64,000 bases of DNA from Chimonanthus salicifolius (GCA_013350335.1 CM023540.1:17985828-18049827); one strand, 5' to 3'. Positions 34,449 to 46,842 are shown, counted from the stretch's first letter. Made by a program: numbers and translations. The notes: a model not told the origin generated them from the sequence alone.

Positions 34449-35781
34449 TGGTATGCTTCATATGAAGAGTCATCCTTAAAAAACAAGTCTTCACTATTAA
34501 AATATATCACTGTAAAGAGTTAATTCTTAAAAATCACCAAATAATGATATAAAAAAGTAAGAATTTTGTCTTTATACATATAATTAGGGTAATTCGTGCG
34601 GTACAGTTAGCCCATTCGTATTTTCGGATTGGATAAGTCAAGTTTAACTTTAACCCTAATCCAAGTTGCATCTTTCCATGTAATCAAATTGAACACTTCA
34701 AAATTCGAGAGCCCTTCAACAGTGACTAATTTCACCATCAATCTCTAGAAATCTACGATAAACATTGAAAAATCTAGAAAGTTCATTTCCATTAAATTCT
34801 ACATACGAGGGAGGACTTGTTTAAGTAAACACAAGCCCTCCCCATTTCAGACCCATTTCTAAAATTCCTGGCATTATAACCAGTACATATTTTCTCTTAT
34901 ATTTCTGGCATTCAACTTAGTCAAAATTTTGCAAAATCTAGTCTTTTAGACATGGATTCTCGCTTCAATCTCCTTTTCTTGTTTGGTTATACATTTCCCA
35001 TTTTGGTCAGCCGTAGCTACATATGAAACCACTGAAAAACTAACATGACATTATCTTAGCATTGTTCATTTTCATCTTCTACTTATACGCGGAGAAATCT
35101 TTATTCTACTCAAAAGAATCACTCTACGTAGAGTTATCCAGTGTCTTTAGGTTAGGGGGCTTGTACATTAAAAAAAAAAGTAATTGGGTGAAATTTTCCC
35201 ACCCAAGACTCGGTAAAAGTAAAACTCATCCGACTCATGTCTTGTCCAGCCAAATTGACTTGCAGCTGAGTTTGCTCAAAATTTTAACTTATACTTTCAA
35301 GTTTCAACATTCAACCATTGGAAGATGCAATTGAAACATGAATATTGGCCCATCGGGCCCAACTGACAGTTGGTCAAGCTCTAGCAACCAACTGGGCCAA
35401 CATTTCTTGTGTGGGTCTTTTTTTTTTTTTGTTCTTCTGATTCGGATTTATATCCTACTGATCCATTTGAATTCTGAAATCTAAATGGATCAGTTCCATG
35501 TTAGGTCTCAGTTCTAAACTGAACGCCGTTGTGTTGGCCTGGACCTTGTTGGGCTTAGGCCTGACCAGATCCATGTACAGCCCTACCACAGTACCATGTA
35601 CTTTTGACATGTTAACTAAATGGTATCAAAATTATCAAACCAAAGCCACATGGACTTCGGTGTGAGTAAGCTGTCAAAGAAATTATCTAAGAGTTTGGGA
35701 GACTAGGCCTGGTTTTCAGATATAACTGGACCATTTAATGGTGCATTATCGATGGATGGATTGTAGATCAAATTCCTTTCT
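33713..35781. other. Intergenic DNA with iterated TTGACCCAACTTGA words and a TA microsatellite
   Basis: 33715-34000 and 34200-34400 contain repeated gacccaacttgaa and ttgactcaacctgac words. 34412-34443 is a pure TA run. 35060-35400 has unassigned open frames with no motif. Confidence 0.5.
34412..34443. repeat. TA microsatellite
   Basis: An uninterrupted run of about 16 TA units, likely variable in length between individuals. Confidence 0.9.
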
Positions 35782-36141
35782 ATTAAATTTAGGGGTGGAA
35801 CTTGAACCCGACCTGCATAATCTGATCTGAGAAATCAGTGGAGTTGGGTTATGTATGTATATTTTGGGTCGGATTGGGTTAGGAAAGAAAGAACCAGCTT
35901 GAAAGTCAGGTTGGGTTAGGTTGAGAAATTTAAAATCAAGCCGACCTAATCCGACATAACCTGATCCAATCCGAATGCACCAAATTATAAAACAAAACTC
36001 GAATTGAGTTGGGTCATAGGGTCAAGTTGAGTAATTCAGGTCAACATTTCAGACTCAGATCGGATTTAATAAATTTTGACATGAGTTGGGTTGGATTTAA
36101 AATCCGACCCAACCCACCTGAGTTTCAACCCTAATTAATTT
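35782..36141. mobile_element. hAT-type MITE with iterated GGGTTGGGTC interior
   Basis: The element proper is 35790-36133 (344 bp). Left end TAGGGGTGGAACTTGAACCC mirrors the right end, whose reverse complement is TAGGGTTGAAACTCAGGTGG. Flanking 8-mers ATTAAATT (35782-35789) and ATTAATTT (36134-36141) match at seven of eight positions. The interior repeats GGTTGGGTTAGG, CCGACCTAATCCGAC and GACCCAACCC words in both orientations. Confidence 0.8.
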
Positions 36142-37084
36142 TTTTTTTTTAAATATTATTTGACGGGTGGATCTTTATGAGAAGATTGAACGTGGACCTT
36201 CAGTACTTGTAAGCCATTTACAATGTAAGATACGTGATATTTTATTTTGACCATCTTCTACACTCATTTTGGAGCAAATGATAAAAAGCGAACTAATCTT
36301 CCATCAGATGTATATTGTGACTTGTGGGTTTGTTTACTAATTGATATATAATTATACATTAAATGTTTTTATTAAATAAAACATACTAGTTTAAATAATT
36401 TAAATTTTAACTATTTACTATATAATCTAATATCAAATGATAAAAAATACTTTAACTAAAAACTATTTCTTAGAAAATATAAAAAAAATCTTTATTTAAC
36501 TTAACAATAAAATTTAAAATATAATATATTTTCTAAAATAACAAAATAATTTTTTATTAAAAAAAAAAAAGAATTAGACAAAAAATCCTTTACTCATGCC
36601 TAGGAATTCCCCTCACCTGCCCAACAACACTTTTTTGACTCATAAATGTCGAACCAAACCATTCCTATTCCCATTCACATCCAATTAATAATGAACTTCC
36701 CTCAAACTTCTTCAACAATAAATATTAAATGTTATGAAACATTAAATTTGTTCGTTGGTTGACAGAACAGAGGCGCAATTCAATTGCTTTTATTGGGTAG
36801 GTGGGTCACATGTGATGTCAAAATGGAATTCAATTCCACCGTCCTCTCCTCTCTTCTCCTTTTGTACAGCTACAATTGGGGCCCACATCCCCAAAGTCCT
36901 GAACTAGAATTCTCCTCTACTTTGCCCGCCTTAAAATTTAAAATCCACTGATTAAATACTAATTCAACAAATAAAAAGCAAAATACATCCACGCTTACTG
37001 CCTTGATGCACAACTTTTTCTTAACTTCTATTAAGAAAAAAAAAAAACCCAATTCAGCTCAGGTAGTAAATCTCACTTCATATT
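36142..37084. other. Intergenic DNA downstream of the lipid-transfer gene
   Basis: 36330-36570 is extremely AT-rich. 36760-36900 is less so, with a CTCTCCTCTC tract. No gene or paired repeat is supported. Confidence 0.45.
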
Positions 37085-37230
37085 GGAAGAGATGAGACTA
37101 ATTCTATAAATATGTGTAAACCTCTCAATCTATACACACTGGTTAAGTCGATGGAGAATAATTCCACAAACATGTGTAAACCTCTCAATCCACACACTGG
37201 TTAAATCGATTGAGAGTAATCTCATAAAGT
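37085..37230 (-). mobile_element. SINE family 2, reversed, with an internal tandem duplication
   Basis: Plus-strand words (gactaattctataaatatg, tgtaaacctctcaatc, cacactggttaa) match inverted family 2. A 60-base piece is duplicated in tandem: 37101-37160 and 37161-37218. Confidence 0.6.
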
Positions 37231-37365
37231 ATGGTCCGAAAAGATTACGCGTGAATGAAGGCCTCACTTGATGAGATTATTAATTGATTGGCATTTGATA
37301 TTTTTAATTTCACATCCTAACATCATTATGCATATTTCAAACCCAGTATGGATACAAGGATTTAA

Positions 37366-37371
37366 TTTATT
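37366..37371 (-). terminator. Candidate poly(A) signal of the lipid-transfer gene
   Basis: Plus-strand TTTATT reads AATAAA on the minus strand, about 165 bases after the stop codon at 37534-37536. The position is plausible but no transcript evidence is available. Confidence 0.35.
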
Positions 37372-37533
37372 GATGGCAAAAGCATGTAAAAAAATAGAGT
37401 GACAATGAGATAACTAGAATGCTAGCAGCCACAGATTTCTCAACTTCTCCACTCTCAGAAGAAAACTTCTGAGAGAAATCCCTAAAATAAAATGGCCCAA
37501 CTTAGCCTCTAGGAATCAATCACCAATGGAATT

Positions 37534-40500
37534 TCAGAAGATCACAGCAGCAGCTCCAGATAGACCAATGAAGAAGAGCAGGCCAAAGATTCTGTAGCAT
37601 GAATGGGCTTTGTTGGTTTCTGGTGGAGCGGAGATCGGCGACGATGCAGACATTGAGGGGGCACCTACAATTTTTTTTATAAAATAAAATTGTGATTATG
37701 CATTCGAATAAAGCATTAAAATTATAGGAAGGGTGTAGACATTAATATACACTTAGAAAATTGAAACATTTGAACACCACTTCCTTGCAATAATATTCAT
37801 AGTAGACACCATTTTCTTATAAATTACAAGCAGTTGAGGTGATGATAAAAAGCCAAAGTTATTTCTAAGTTGCTTTTAAATGCCAGTATCAAATTCAATT
37901 CCATACTAGACTTAGCCGATATCGTTCATTGTCATCATAATTTTAATGGGCATAAGTCTTTATCGGTCCATTTCGACCTTTAAATAAGTGTCTAGCAAAA
38001 TTAAGCTCGCAGCTAGACATTTACTATGTGCTTTAAGCAAGAGGCCATTTTAGCACCTGATTGCACCTTGTGCTTTAACTACTATGACCGATATGTGGAT
38101 TTGCTTATTAAAATCCCAAACCATTATTAATTTCTACAGTAAACATACCTATCTTTTTTATAATTTTAAAATTATTGAACTCACAAATAAGAGAGTGTGA
38201 GAAACTTTAAAGATTTGGGTTTTCTAATCAAATATTTTTCATTTTATTGATCCTAATATGAGTCCAATATTTTACAAAATCTCAAAGATATATAGATATA
38301 TAATATTTAGAAATTAATAAATAATTTAATAGGACAAAACGCCAAAAACTTCAAGTTGAGGTCATCTTGACTATTAAAATGATAGTTATATTCATTTTTA
38401 TAATTATACCATGAGTTTTAAAATATGGAAGGGCCATTAAATATTTTATATGTTCATGAAGGAGGTTGTAAGGGACACCCTTGATATCCAGAAGACATCT
38501 TTTGTTTTTAATTAAATGACAAAATTACTATTAAATAAAATTTAAAAATATATATTAAAGATATCCACTAGGCACATATTGATGGACGTGAGTGAAGATG
38601 CACTCTCCTTTTTTCTGATTTTTCATTTTGATTTTTAATAGGGTTTAAACTTTTAAGGTGGATAAAATTGAATTCTTAACAAGTTTAGTGTTTTTGAATT
38701 ATACTACAATTAAAGCTCTCAGCTTGTAAAATAAAATTTAGGAATAAAAAATAAAAGGTCATTTAAAAAAATCTTAATTGAATTTAAAAACTCTTCTAGT
38801 TAGAAACTTTCATAGAATTTCAAGTTGAGTCCAGTTTTGAACTTTTAAACTATATTGTATCTAATGCTTTCACCTACTAACATTAAAAGAAAGGGTGAGG
38901 TTGCATTTAATACAATCTTAAATTGAGTTTAATTGAGTTGTTTGATTCCATAGAAATTCAAATTGGAGTCCAAACTTCAAGTTTTCAAATTATACTATTC
39001 ATTCATCACTTGCTAGAAAAAGTTGCATCTAAAGCTAAAATAAAGGATAAATATTCAATTAATACAATCTTAAATTAGATTTTATCAAGTTTTTCAAATG
39101 AAATTTAAAAAATCAAGGTAAAAAAACCGGGTGATAAGATAGGGACGTGATTAGTGCACCACCATTTTTATCTTTAGTGCACCAAATTAATATAAAATAC
39201 CTATTTTGACCCAAACTTTCTTTAATCTCTCTTTTTTCCCTCTTACCATTTGTTTAGACAAAATAGATATTTCACATTAATTTAGTGCCCCAAAGATAAA
39301 AATGCTGGTGCACTAATCACTTCTCCATAAAATATGTGCTCTTGATACACATTGCTTTTATATAGTGTAATTATGAGAAAGTTTTATGGTGCTTGTCCAT
39401 TTTAGTCCTTTTTTATAGTTAGATTTGTCATTCTAAGTTATTTTCATATATTTTTTATTTTCTTGTAAGATAATCCTTTTACCTTGCAAAATTTGACCCC
39501 ACATGATTATCTGAACCAAATCCAAGCATTTTAAATGAGGCATGGGTTTAAGGTTTTGTGAACCAAACCCAAAATAGACCCAACCGATTGGCAAGTCTAC
39601 CTTGAATAAAATTTGACCCGATTGGATTACCGAAACTAAACCTGAGCAATTTATATGGATATGGGTTTTAAATTTAATGATCCAAACCCGAAATAGACCC
39701 GAATCGACTTACCCATTTAATAAATAAGTAAATGGGTATGGGTTTAGGTCCAAACCGACATAGTAAATAGGTGTGGATTTAGCCCCAAATCAACTTACCC
39801 ATTTGATAAATAAGTAATAGATTGAAGATAATCTGAATGAAACTCGACCTAAAAGTGACATGACCCAAGTCTAATAATCGCAATTATGTCTATGAAATGG
39901 AATAGAGATGACTTATTGTGATTGATATAATTTTTAAAGTATTTATATATTTTTCAAAGTTTTTTGAAAATTTCATGAAATTTGAGTTTTTTTAAGACAA
40001 TTTCAATTTTAGAGTTTCCTGTAAAAAAGTTAAAAGAAATGTGAAAAAATAGTTATGAAATTAAATGAAAAACACGTAATGTGATTTGATATAATTTTTG
40101 TGTATTTGTGTGATTTTTCTAATATTCAAACATTTTCATGAAATTCAATTTTTTTAAAAAAAATTAATAAATTGTAATAAAAGATACATCTCAAACGCGG
40201 AAGAATATTTCATATCTGGTGTTTCTTCGTATTATACTTTATTCATATTAGCTTATGAAAATGAATTTTTTTAAAAAAAATATGCTTATACTAGATTTCC
40301 AACTCCTTTTTTATAAACTATCTGATTTTTTTTGAAAAAATTCAAAAAAAATGCAAAATGTGCTTGCGTTTCGACTTTCGACCATTACCGTATCGGATAT
40401 ACTCAACGTTTTTTTTAACCCCAGTTTACTCGAATCAGACTTTCCAATTTTTGTACCATGCTACATCTAATGCTCTCTCTCACCTTTGTGAAATGTTATC

Positions 40501-42776
40501 TAATACAACCTTAAAATCAATTCGATCGAATTTTTTTAGTCAATACTCTATGAGGGGCAGAGTTTAGCTGGATCTAATCAGTCAATTGAAAAGGTCTAAA
40601 CTTAGATTTGAAACTTAAAAAAAAATTACCTTAATTGGATTATTGAAGTCATCCTTTTTAGATTCCAAAGTTTTGAGGGCTTTATTATATTTTATTCTTA
40701 AACTTTTGTACCATATGTGAGTCCCACTTTAATCTGATTTAATTAGTTAGATAATTTCATGTTTTTCTAAAAAATTGTAAATTTTAATGATTTTAAATTA
40801 TCTTTTTAACTCTTAAAACTTTTACACCCTATGTTAGGTGTTGTATCTGTCTAATATGATGGGTCTATTAAAAATACCAACGCTGGAGATTGTTGGAAGA
40901 AAAAATAAGCATAGCTAAGATCATTAAAGACATGGTTTCAAGCTCTTGTACTTTTTAAGGACTTCAATTTATTTTTAAATTCATAAACTTTGTACTATAT
41001 GTGGGGCCATTTTAATTCAAGTTGATGGATTCATTGATGAGATCTGCTTGTCATTGTTTAATGTTTTTCTCATCAACAAATTTATTTTGAATTATTAGAA
41101 TTATTTATTTGTTTTTAAATTCTAAACAATATATATATATATATATATATATTACTATTTTCTAATAAATTTTAGTTTTAATAAGCCTGTATTTGAACCA
41201 CGGGCCAAAGGGCTAGTTTTAATATAAAATTAATTATACATTTTAGAAGAATATATTTATCATTAAGGGGATTTTCATGTTAACTCATGGAAATCACAGA
41301 GATTTTTAAAGAGTGGTGCTTCAAGTATCTTCTGCTTTTCACAGTTATATCGAAAATAAGTGAGTAATTATATAGAAAAATAAGAATGTCTAAATTACAA
41401 TGCCCAAAATGAATCAGATGGCAATTTACTTTTGTTTGTCAAATTTTTTAGGAAAACAATTCTGTAGGAAAAATATTATATTTGAATTTAATTTGCAAGA
41501 GAAATCATGAGATAGAAAGTAAGAATTGTGCTTACCAGGCATTACAAGGCCACTGTCTGGAGATGTCGGAGCCGGCACCGGAATTCCGAGCACTGCAATC
41601 AATTTTTTTAGAAAATGAAGAAATTTATCAAAATAACCAAACCCCAAAAAAAATCAGTTTAAATGAAAAAGAGAACCCCTCAGCTAATCACAACCGTTGA
41701 TACTTGAGTACAGTGACTCAGAACTTTAGGTGTGTGATTTGGAGATCATCTTTTCACTGAGGCTAAATGAAAACAGAATATTGGCATCAGTGGGGCTCAC
41801 TAATCTCAATTCAATTAAAAAAAAAAAAAACAATTTCTACATCAATTACATATTCCCTCCATCTCAAAATATTGTTTTATAAAATATTATTTTTTAAATA
41901 TTAGATATTTTATTATTTAGACAATTCAAAATCTTATAAAGAAGGTCTCATTCCCATTCCCATATCGTTAGAATGAAATTTAGAGTAAAATAAATGAATA
42001 GAACAAATAATTTAAGACAATTTCAAAATGCGTATAAAATAAATATTTTGAGATAGAAGAAATATTAAATGTTAAATCATATAAAATTTATAAATTTCAA
42101 ATATAAGGTCTACTCCTTGGAAAAATTTTAAAAAAATCCACGGGGTGAAAATCCTGTGACTGCAGTCTGCACAGAAATTTGAGGGCCAGGTGCCTAGATA
42201 AACTCAGCACCAGGAGTACATTAGAGAAACTACGGTTAAGACGCTAACGTGAACCTTGAAGGGAATGAAAAGATAAGGGTTAGATGGGAGACGATACTAA
42301 CGTGCGCAGGTGCTGAGCGGAGGCGCGGTGAGCTTGCAAACAGAAGGGAGTTTGAGGGCCCTGTTGATGTCTATATCGATCCCATAGTTCTTGGCACTGC
42401 CGAAAAGCTGACAGAGGCAGATGGGGTTGCTGTCCAGGAGACCGGCAAGTGCTGGGCAGCACTCCTTATCCGGAGTAGTAACGGTGCTTCCGGCCGAAAC
42501 ATACGACAGACAACCCGTCAAGTTCGTGACCGCCGTAATGCAGTCGTTGGATGCTGGCCCCGGAACCGTCTCTGGAGATTCCACAGGCGGTGCCGGTTCT
42601 GCTTGTTGAATGGGTGGCGGTGCTGCTACATGCTGCACCGGCACAGGCGCAACCGGGTGCATCGGTGCAGAGTGTTGCGTCGGTGCCATTGCCGGGCCTT
42701 GGGTGCTGGCCCAGGAAACCGCTGCAAGGAATGCAACGGCAATGGCAACGGAATGGATCAACTGGGTCTTTGCCAT
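37534..42776 (-). CDS. GPI-anchored non-specific lipid-transfer protein (xylogen-like), three exons
   Basis: Exons are 42776-42302, 41592-41536 and 37664-37534 (475, 57 and 131 bp; 220 codons plus TGA). All introns are GT-AG, both phase 1, of 709 bp and 3.87 kb. The start ATG at 42776 is followed by a signal peptide (about residues 1-24, hydrophobic IAVAFLAAVSWA). Residues 27-75 are a Pro/Ala-rich spacer. The eight-cysteine motif occupies C79, C89, C106-C107, C120-L-C122, C147 and C157, in the C-C-CC-CxC-C-C order of the nsLTP fold with its hydrophobic lipid pocket. N85 is a possible glycosylation site (NLT). A Pro/Ser-rich linker then leads to a hydrophobic tail (FGLLFFIGLSGAAAVIF end) after a small-residue region, the GPI-attachment signature. 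The motif spacing and GIPVPAPT follow-on fit LTPG/xylogen-type proteins, which act at the plasma membrane and cell wall. The exact ligand is unknown. Intron 2 contains a MITE near 39.2 kb. Confidence 0.93.
37665..41535 (-). other. Intron 2 of the lipid-transfer gene
   Basis: Donor GTAAGC after exon 2 and acceptor TTGTAG before exon 3. Apart from the MITE at 39142-39326, a stretch of iterated gacccaaccgatt-type words at 39490-39880 and a TA run at about 41130-41151, it is unremarkable AT-rich DNA. No nested gene was seen. Confidence 0.8.
39142..39326. mobile_element. Fold-back MITE inside intron 2 of the lipid-transfer gene
   Basis: Left arm GTGATTAGTGCACCACCATT and the inverted right arm GTGATTAGTGCACCAGCATT differ at one base, and inverted similarity continues through TTTATCTTTAGTGCACCAAATTAAT. 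The interior is T-rich. No clear target duplication could be fixed, so the superfamily is open. Confidence 0.75.
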
Positions 42777-42779
42777 TTG

Positions 42780-42929
42780 ATGGCTTTCACAGAGAATTGA
42801 AGAGAATTCTTCTATTTCTCCTCTTCCTTTCCCTTCTTCTCTCTGCTTCTACTGCTTCTTCTTCCTTTAATGAGGCTTTTTTCTGTTTCTCTCTCTCATG
42901 TGTTGTAACCTCTCTAAAGAGTAATATAG
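42780..42929 (-). promoter_or_regulatory. Core promoter and leader of the lipid-transfer gene
   Basis: Minus-strand CTATATTA at 42929-42922 is a plausible TATA box, about 146 bases upstream of the ATG. It is followed by a GA-rich leader (AGAGAGAGAAACAG, GGAAAGGAAGAGGAG) typical of plant 5' untranslated regions. The context of the chosen start is CATCAAATGGCA. Confidence 0.5.
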
Positions 42930-43243
42930 TGAGTGAAGAAGACAAGTGGCCACCTAACTGCATTTGCTTTAATTCAATGAGTGCGGAAGTGCCCCTGCTT
43001 TTTGACAAATTGGCACTCATTTCTCAACTCTCTTCGATCCGTGTGTGAATAGAAATAGTCCTTCTCATGAGCCGACCAATTTCTTCTGACCATCACAGAA
43101 CTTAATTTGAGCTCATCAGGTTCTAATTTGACACCTTAACTCTTGAATTAAAAGCATATTCATCAGTTTTAAATTTTAAATTTACTTTATTTCTAGTAGT
43201 TGATACGAACCTCACGTTATTTTTTTAATAGTGATTTTTTTTA

Positions 43244-43945
43244 AGTAAATACACCTTAAAAAATGAGAGTTCTGAGTTAAATTCCATCTTAAATATTAAG
43301 GGCTACTTTTCGAATTCCATCTCAAATTCTAAGGACCACTTTTCATAGTTTTATCTATAGGTTAGAAAATTTGTTTTGGGATTTAGTCTCCAATTCAATC
43401 AGCGGAAGTAAATCAAACAAACGAAGCAAACAATCAATCCACAATCAACACCTGAATTTAACGTGGCTCGACCAAAGCTTATGTCCACGGATAACAACTG
43501 GAGAGTTTTACTAATTCCAAATGGGATATAGATTTCAAATCTCTCTCCACCTCACAAATTCGCCCTTCTCTTTCTAATGTTCTCTCACACTTGTCCCCTC
43601 TCACAAACCAAAACTCTCAATGGTATTCGAGAGAGGCCACTCACGAGAGTCTCCATCGTCTTTTATAAACACTAATTAGAGATTTTCTAATACAAAGAGG
43701 TTTTTCAAGGGACAGTCGATTTCTATTTTTACAAAAACCAATTCCTAACGAAAACGTACTAGAGAAGAAGTCACTGAAGGAGAGAAGAAGTGTGGCTAGA
43801 ATAGGACTCCTAATCCTAGTTACACATGGCTCGAAATTAAGCTACACCCAACAATTTGCACATGCTCGGAGGATGAATTGGGTGTTCTAAGAAGCCGTAG
43901 ACATCTCAATCATAAAAAAAAAAAAAAGTAAATACACATTAAAAA
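43244..43945 (+). mobile_element. 5'-truncated SINE family 2 with 19-bp duplication, split by an LTR
   Basis: Flanking AGTAAATACACCTTAAAAA (43244-43262) and AGTAAATACACATTAAAAA (43927-43945) differ at one base. Between them, 43263-43372 and 43853-43926 rejoin into a family-2 SINE: GAGTTCTGAGTTAAATTCC, GGACCACTTTTCATAG, then GCACATGCTCGGAGGA, GGGTGTTCTAAGAAGCC and CATCTCAATCAT plus an A run. Confidence 0.8.
43368..43857 (-). mobile_element. Probable solo LTR inserted in a SINE
   Basis: The 480-bp element is 43373-43852. AATTT flanks it at 43368-43372 and 43853-43857. On the minus strand it runs from GTTGGGTGTAGCTT to CTAAATCCCAAAAC, close to the TGTTGG...CAAAACA ends expected of an LTR if one base overlaps the duplication. 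A CACGTTAAATTC...GGTGTTGATTG block inside is wording I associate with plant LTRs. No internal domains are present, so it is a solo LTR or LTR relic. Confidence 0.6.
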
Positions 43946-45000
43946 TTCTTATTAAATTTATAATTTATTAATGGACTCTTTCACCATCTCACAGTCTAAA
44001 ATTGAATCATTAATAGAATTTAAAAAGTGAAATGTGATATTTTTTTATACAAAGATTGTGACAGAAAGTTTACACTAATTTATAATGAATAATTTCTCAA
44101 GAGTCTGCCATGAATTAAACTTTCATCGTAATCAAACTTGCATATTAAAGTAGTAGCATTAAATCATATATTAACATATAATAAATTGATAGTTTTCACT
44201 ATGTTGTATTTAAGATTGTAAATTTTTTAATAAACAATTTTAAAGGCAAAGTATTTTTAAGTCAAAAAATTTCAAATGCATTAGCGTTGATAGTGAGATA
44301 ATCACCAATTTCAATGTGTTAAGATTAATTGATAATTAAGAATAACTTTTGGTCTCAATTTTTTTTTTCTAAGATAGTTAACAATTTTGCACTAACACAT
44401 TGGGCACTCCAACACATCTGTCATTGCAAATTATCCCTTCATTGGTTCTACATATCATGTGATCAGATTAATCCCTTCATGGGTCCTACATACATGTGAT
44501 TAGATTAACTAAGCAATAGGGCAGAGATTACTAACATTACATTGGGTAGAGATTAGCAAAGTAAATAGTAAAGTTGATACATGGTTGCTATTAGTTGAAG
44601 AACTAAAAGTGGTCTTATGTTAAATGGTTCATGATTAGAGGTCGCCAACCACTTAAATTAGTTTTGTTAATGTAAGGGTAAAAAATCGGCTCAAAGCATC
44701 TATCCAAATCCTGCCGTTGGAGTTCAAACTTGTCTTACTTGTACAACTATATTAGAGCTTGTTTGCTTAGTTCTTCTTAAAATGACATTTCAATTACCAT
44801 TTTCTTTTTGGTATTACAAGGCAAAACAAATATTTTTAGAAGCATGCGGAATTTCACACTTTTTTTTTAAAGAAAATGTTGGAATCCAATTGTCAATTTT
44901 TTCTTCATCAATCACAGAGAGATACGGCTTAGTATAAAAGGTTGAAGCACCTTTTTCTTTTACTAAAATTTATTTTTAATACTGAAAATTATTAAGTCTA
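43946..45000. other. Intergenic DNA, nothing recognised
   Basis: AT-rich. A short duplicated phrase 'cccttcat.ggt.ctacat' occurs at 44446 and 44474. No gene is supported. Confidence 0.45.
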
Positions 45001-45222
45001 AAAAATCTACTCTTAAATAAATCCAAAGAGGTTAGGGTGATGATTGTAAATCCGCTTCACGAAGCGAGAGTCTTACTTCGATTATCAGTCTACTCCAAAG
45101 GATTATTCCCCGTAGAATTACCCGGTGAGTGTGTAGGAAAGTTTACATATGTCTCAAGAATTAATCGGATGTTCTAAAAGGCCTGAACACTTTTGTCATA
45201 AAAAAATCTACTTTTAAACAAA
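45001..45222 (+). mobile_element. SINE family 2 with about 21-bp duplication
   Basis: The element is about 45022-45201. It opens GAGGTTAGGGTGATGATTG (A-box region), continues with GAGAGTCTTACTTCGATTATC (B-box region), CCCCGTAGAATTACCCGGTG and TCTAAAAGGCCTGAACAC, and ends in an A run. AAAAATCTACTCTTAAATAA (45001 on) recurs as AAAAATCTACTTTTAAACAA after the A run, with two mismatches. Confidence 0.75.
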
Positions 45223-45322
45223 AAGTATAATAAACTATAAATTGAAAAATCATCTTAAATATAACTGTAAAAATTAAAGTCCAAACACCAAATTATCTCA
45301 AGTCAATTATAATGCCAGAAAT

Positions 45323-45548
45323 TGTAATACCCCGTGTTTGTATAAGCATTGATGGGAGAGAAAAGTAACCAAGTTGAGCACTACTTGTCCCACATTGCTT
45401 ATGAGGAAAATTGTTCAGTGGGATATAAGTTGGAATCCCTCCTACTTCTACCACAAGGTTTTTTGGGAGCAACATTGGGTTGACTCGCTAATGTAAAATC
45501 GTGCGAGCTCGTGTGCGTGGGCTCAAAGCGAACAATATTATCTTAACA
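45323..45548. mobile_element. Solo-LTR-like element with TGTAATACCCC head
   Basis: It begins TGTAATACCCCGTG and ends ATTATCTTAACA (226 bp). It contains TTGTCCCACATTGCTTATGAG and GTGGGCTCAAAGCGAACAATATT. The same head and an equivalent GGGCCCAAAGCAGACAATATC segment occur in the palindrome at 61532. No 5-bp duplication is visible. Confidence 0.5.
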
Positions 45549-46842
45549 GGACAGATGGTTAAAGAAATTATTGTCTAATACATATTAGAACATCGCTTAA
45601 TGTCTGACACTATGAAACATGTTAATAAATTTGTACTTCCATCCTAATAATTTTCATATTGGCATATACCAAAAGTCTAAAATCAATAAGATGTCATTAA
45701 ATAAATCGTAGATCTCACACATCTAGATACATTTGATAGACAAGACATATAATCTCAACCTTTAAATTTTGGTAAGTATAAACTACAGATTTTTTAAAGT
45801 TTAAAATTAAAAGATAAAATCATCAAATAGAGGTGAAATTTCATACAAAAAGTATTCATATGATCTTTTTTACATTAGATCCAGTAATATGGGCCTTGTA
45901 ATCTATTTAATAGCTTATCCTGATAGTATATCCCGTCTTGCTAAAAAAAAAAGGGGTCTACTTAAATTTTTTGTTAAAACATTAGGGGTTGAAGATATAT
46001 CTTATTAAGATGGGACATATGGTACCTACATGAATCAAGTCAAGTTTTGTTCAATTGGATCTAAATGGATTGCTCATCCTCCCTATTTATCCATTCCCTC
46101 TCCATTTAATACATAGATTATGCCACATACCTCGTCTAAAAGTAAACAATTGAATCTACCCAACCCTAATTACCCATTTATTAAATTGGACAAGCTGTTT
46201 GCTCATGTGGGTCAATGTCTCTGAATTCATTTACTTATAGGTAATTATGGATTGACCTAATACATTTTATAAATGGGTCAAAAATGAAATCCATACCATT
46301 TAGTAAGTCTCATTAAAATTTTGCTAGATCTAATAATAAAATACAATTTATTTTTCAAGAGTTAGAATAGATATTTAATTAAAAGAGTAACTTCATTAAT
46401 GAATATAAATAAATAAGAGCAATACTCTTATATTCCTTTAGTGTTTCCCTATTAACTACACATGGGCGAAGTCCCAATACACACCACCAACCAAAATGGT
46501 AACTTCATTAATAGATGTTCATTGTTGTAATGAAAAATTACAAGTTCAAGATATCATTAATGCTTTCTCATGCGCTTATTGACAGTGCATTGAGAAAGTT
46601 TTATATTTGAATATATAATTTATCAATAATCACTTTAGCTCAATTATATAAGTAACTATTTTTCAATTTTTCAAAATATAATCAGTTTAAATATGTTTTA
46701 TTTTCTGGGTAAGTATAGCCTTTTAAAACATAATCATGAGTGATTAAATAAAAATGACATTTGATATACAAAATATTTAATCATTAATCTTTTCAACAAA
46801 TCCACGATTATTTAGTGCGAAATATACTATCTTCCATGGGTA
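45549..46842. other. Intergenic DNA, nothing recognised
   Basis: 46020-46290 has scattered TTGGGTC/GACCC words like other decayed MITEs here, but no boundaries. No gene is supported. Confidence 0.45.

Noticed and set aside
42249..43048. Plus-strand open frames of 183 and 165 codons over the lipid-transfer gene
   Set aside because: They are antisense or frame-shifted readings of GC-rich exon 1. The minus-strand frame has a signal peptide, eight-cysteine motif and correct splicing.
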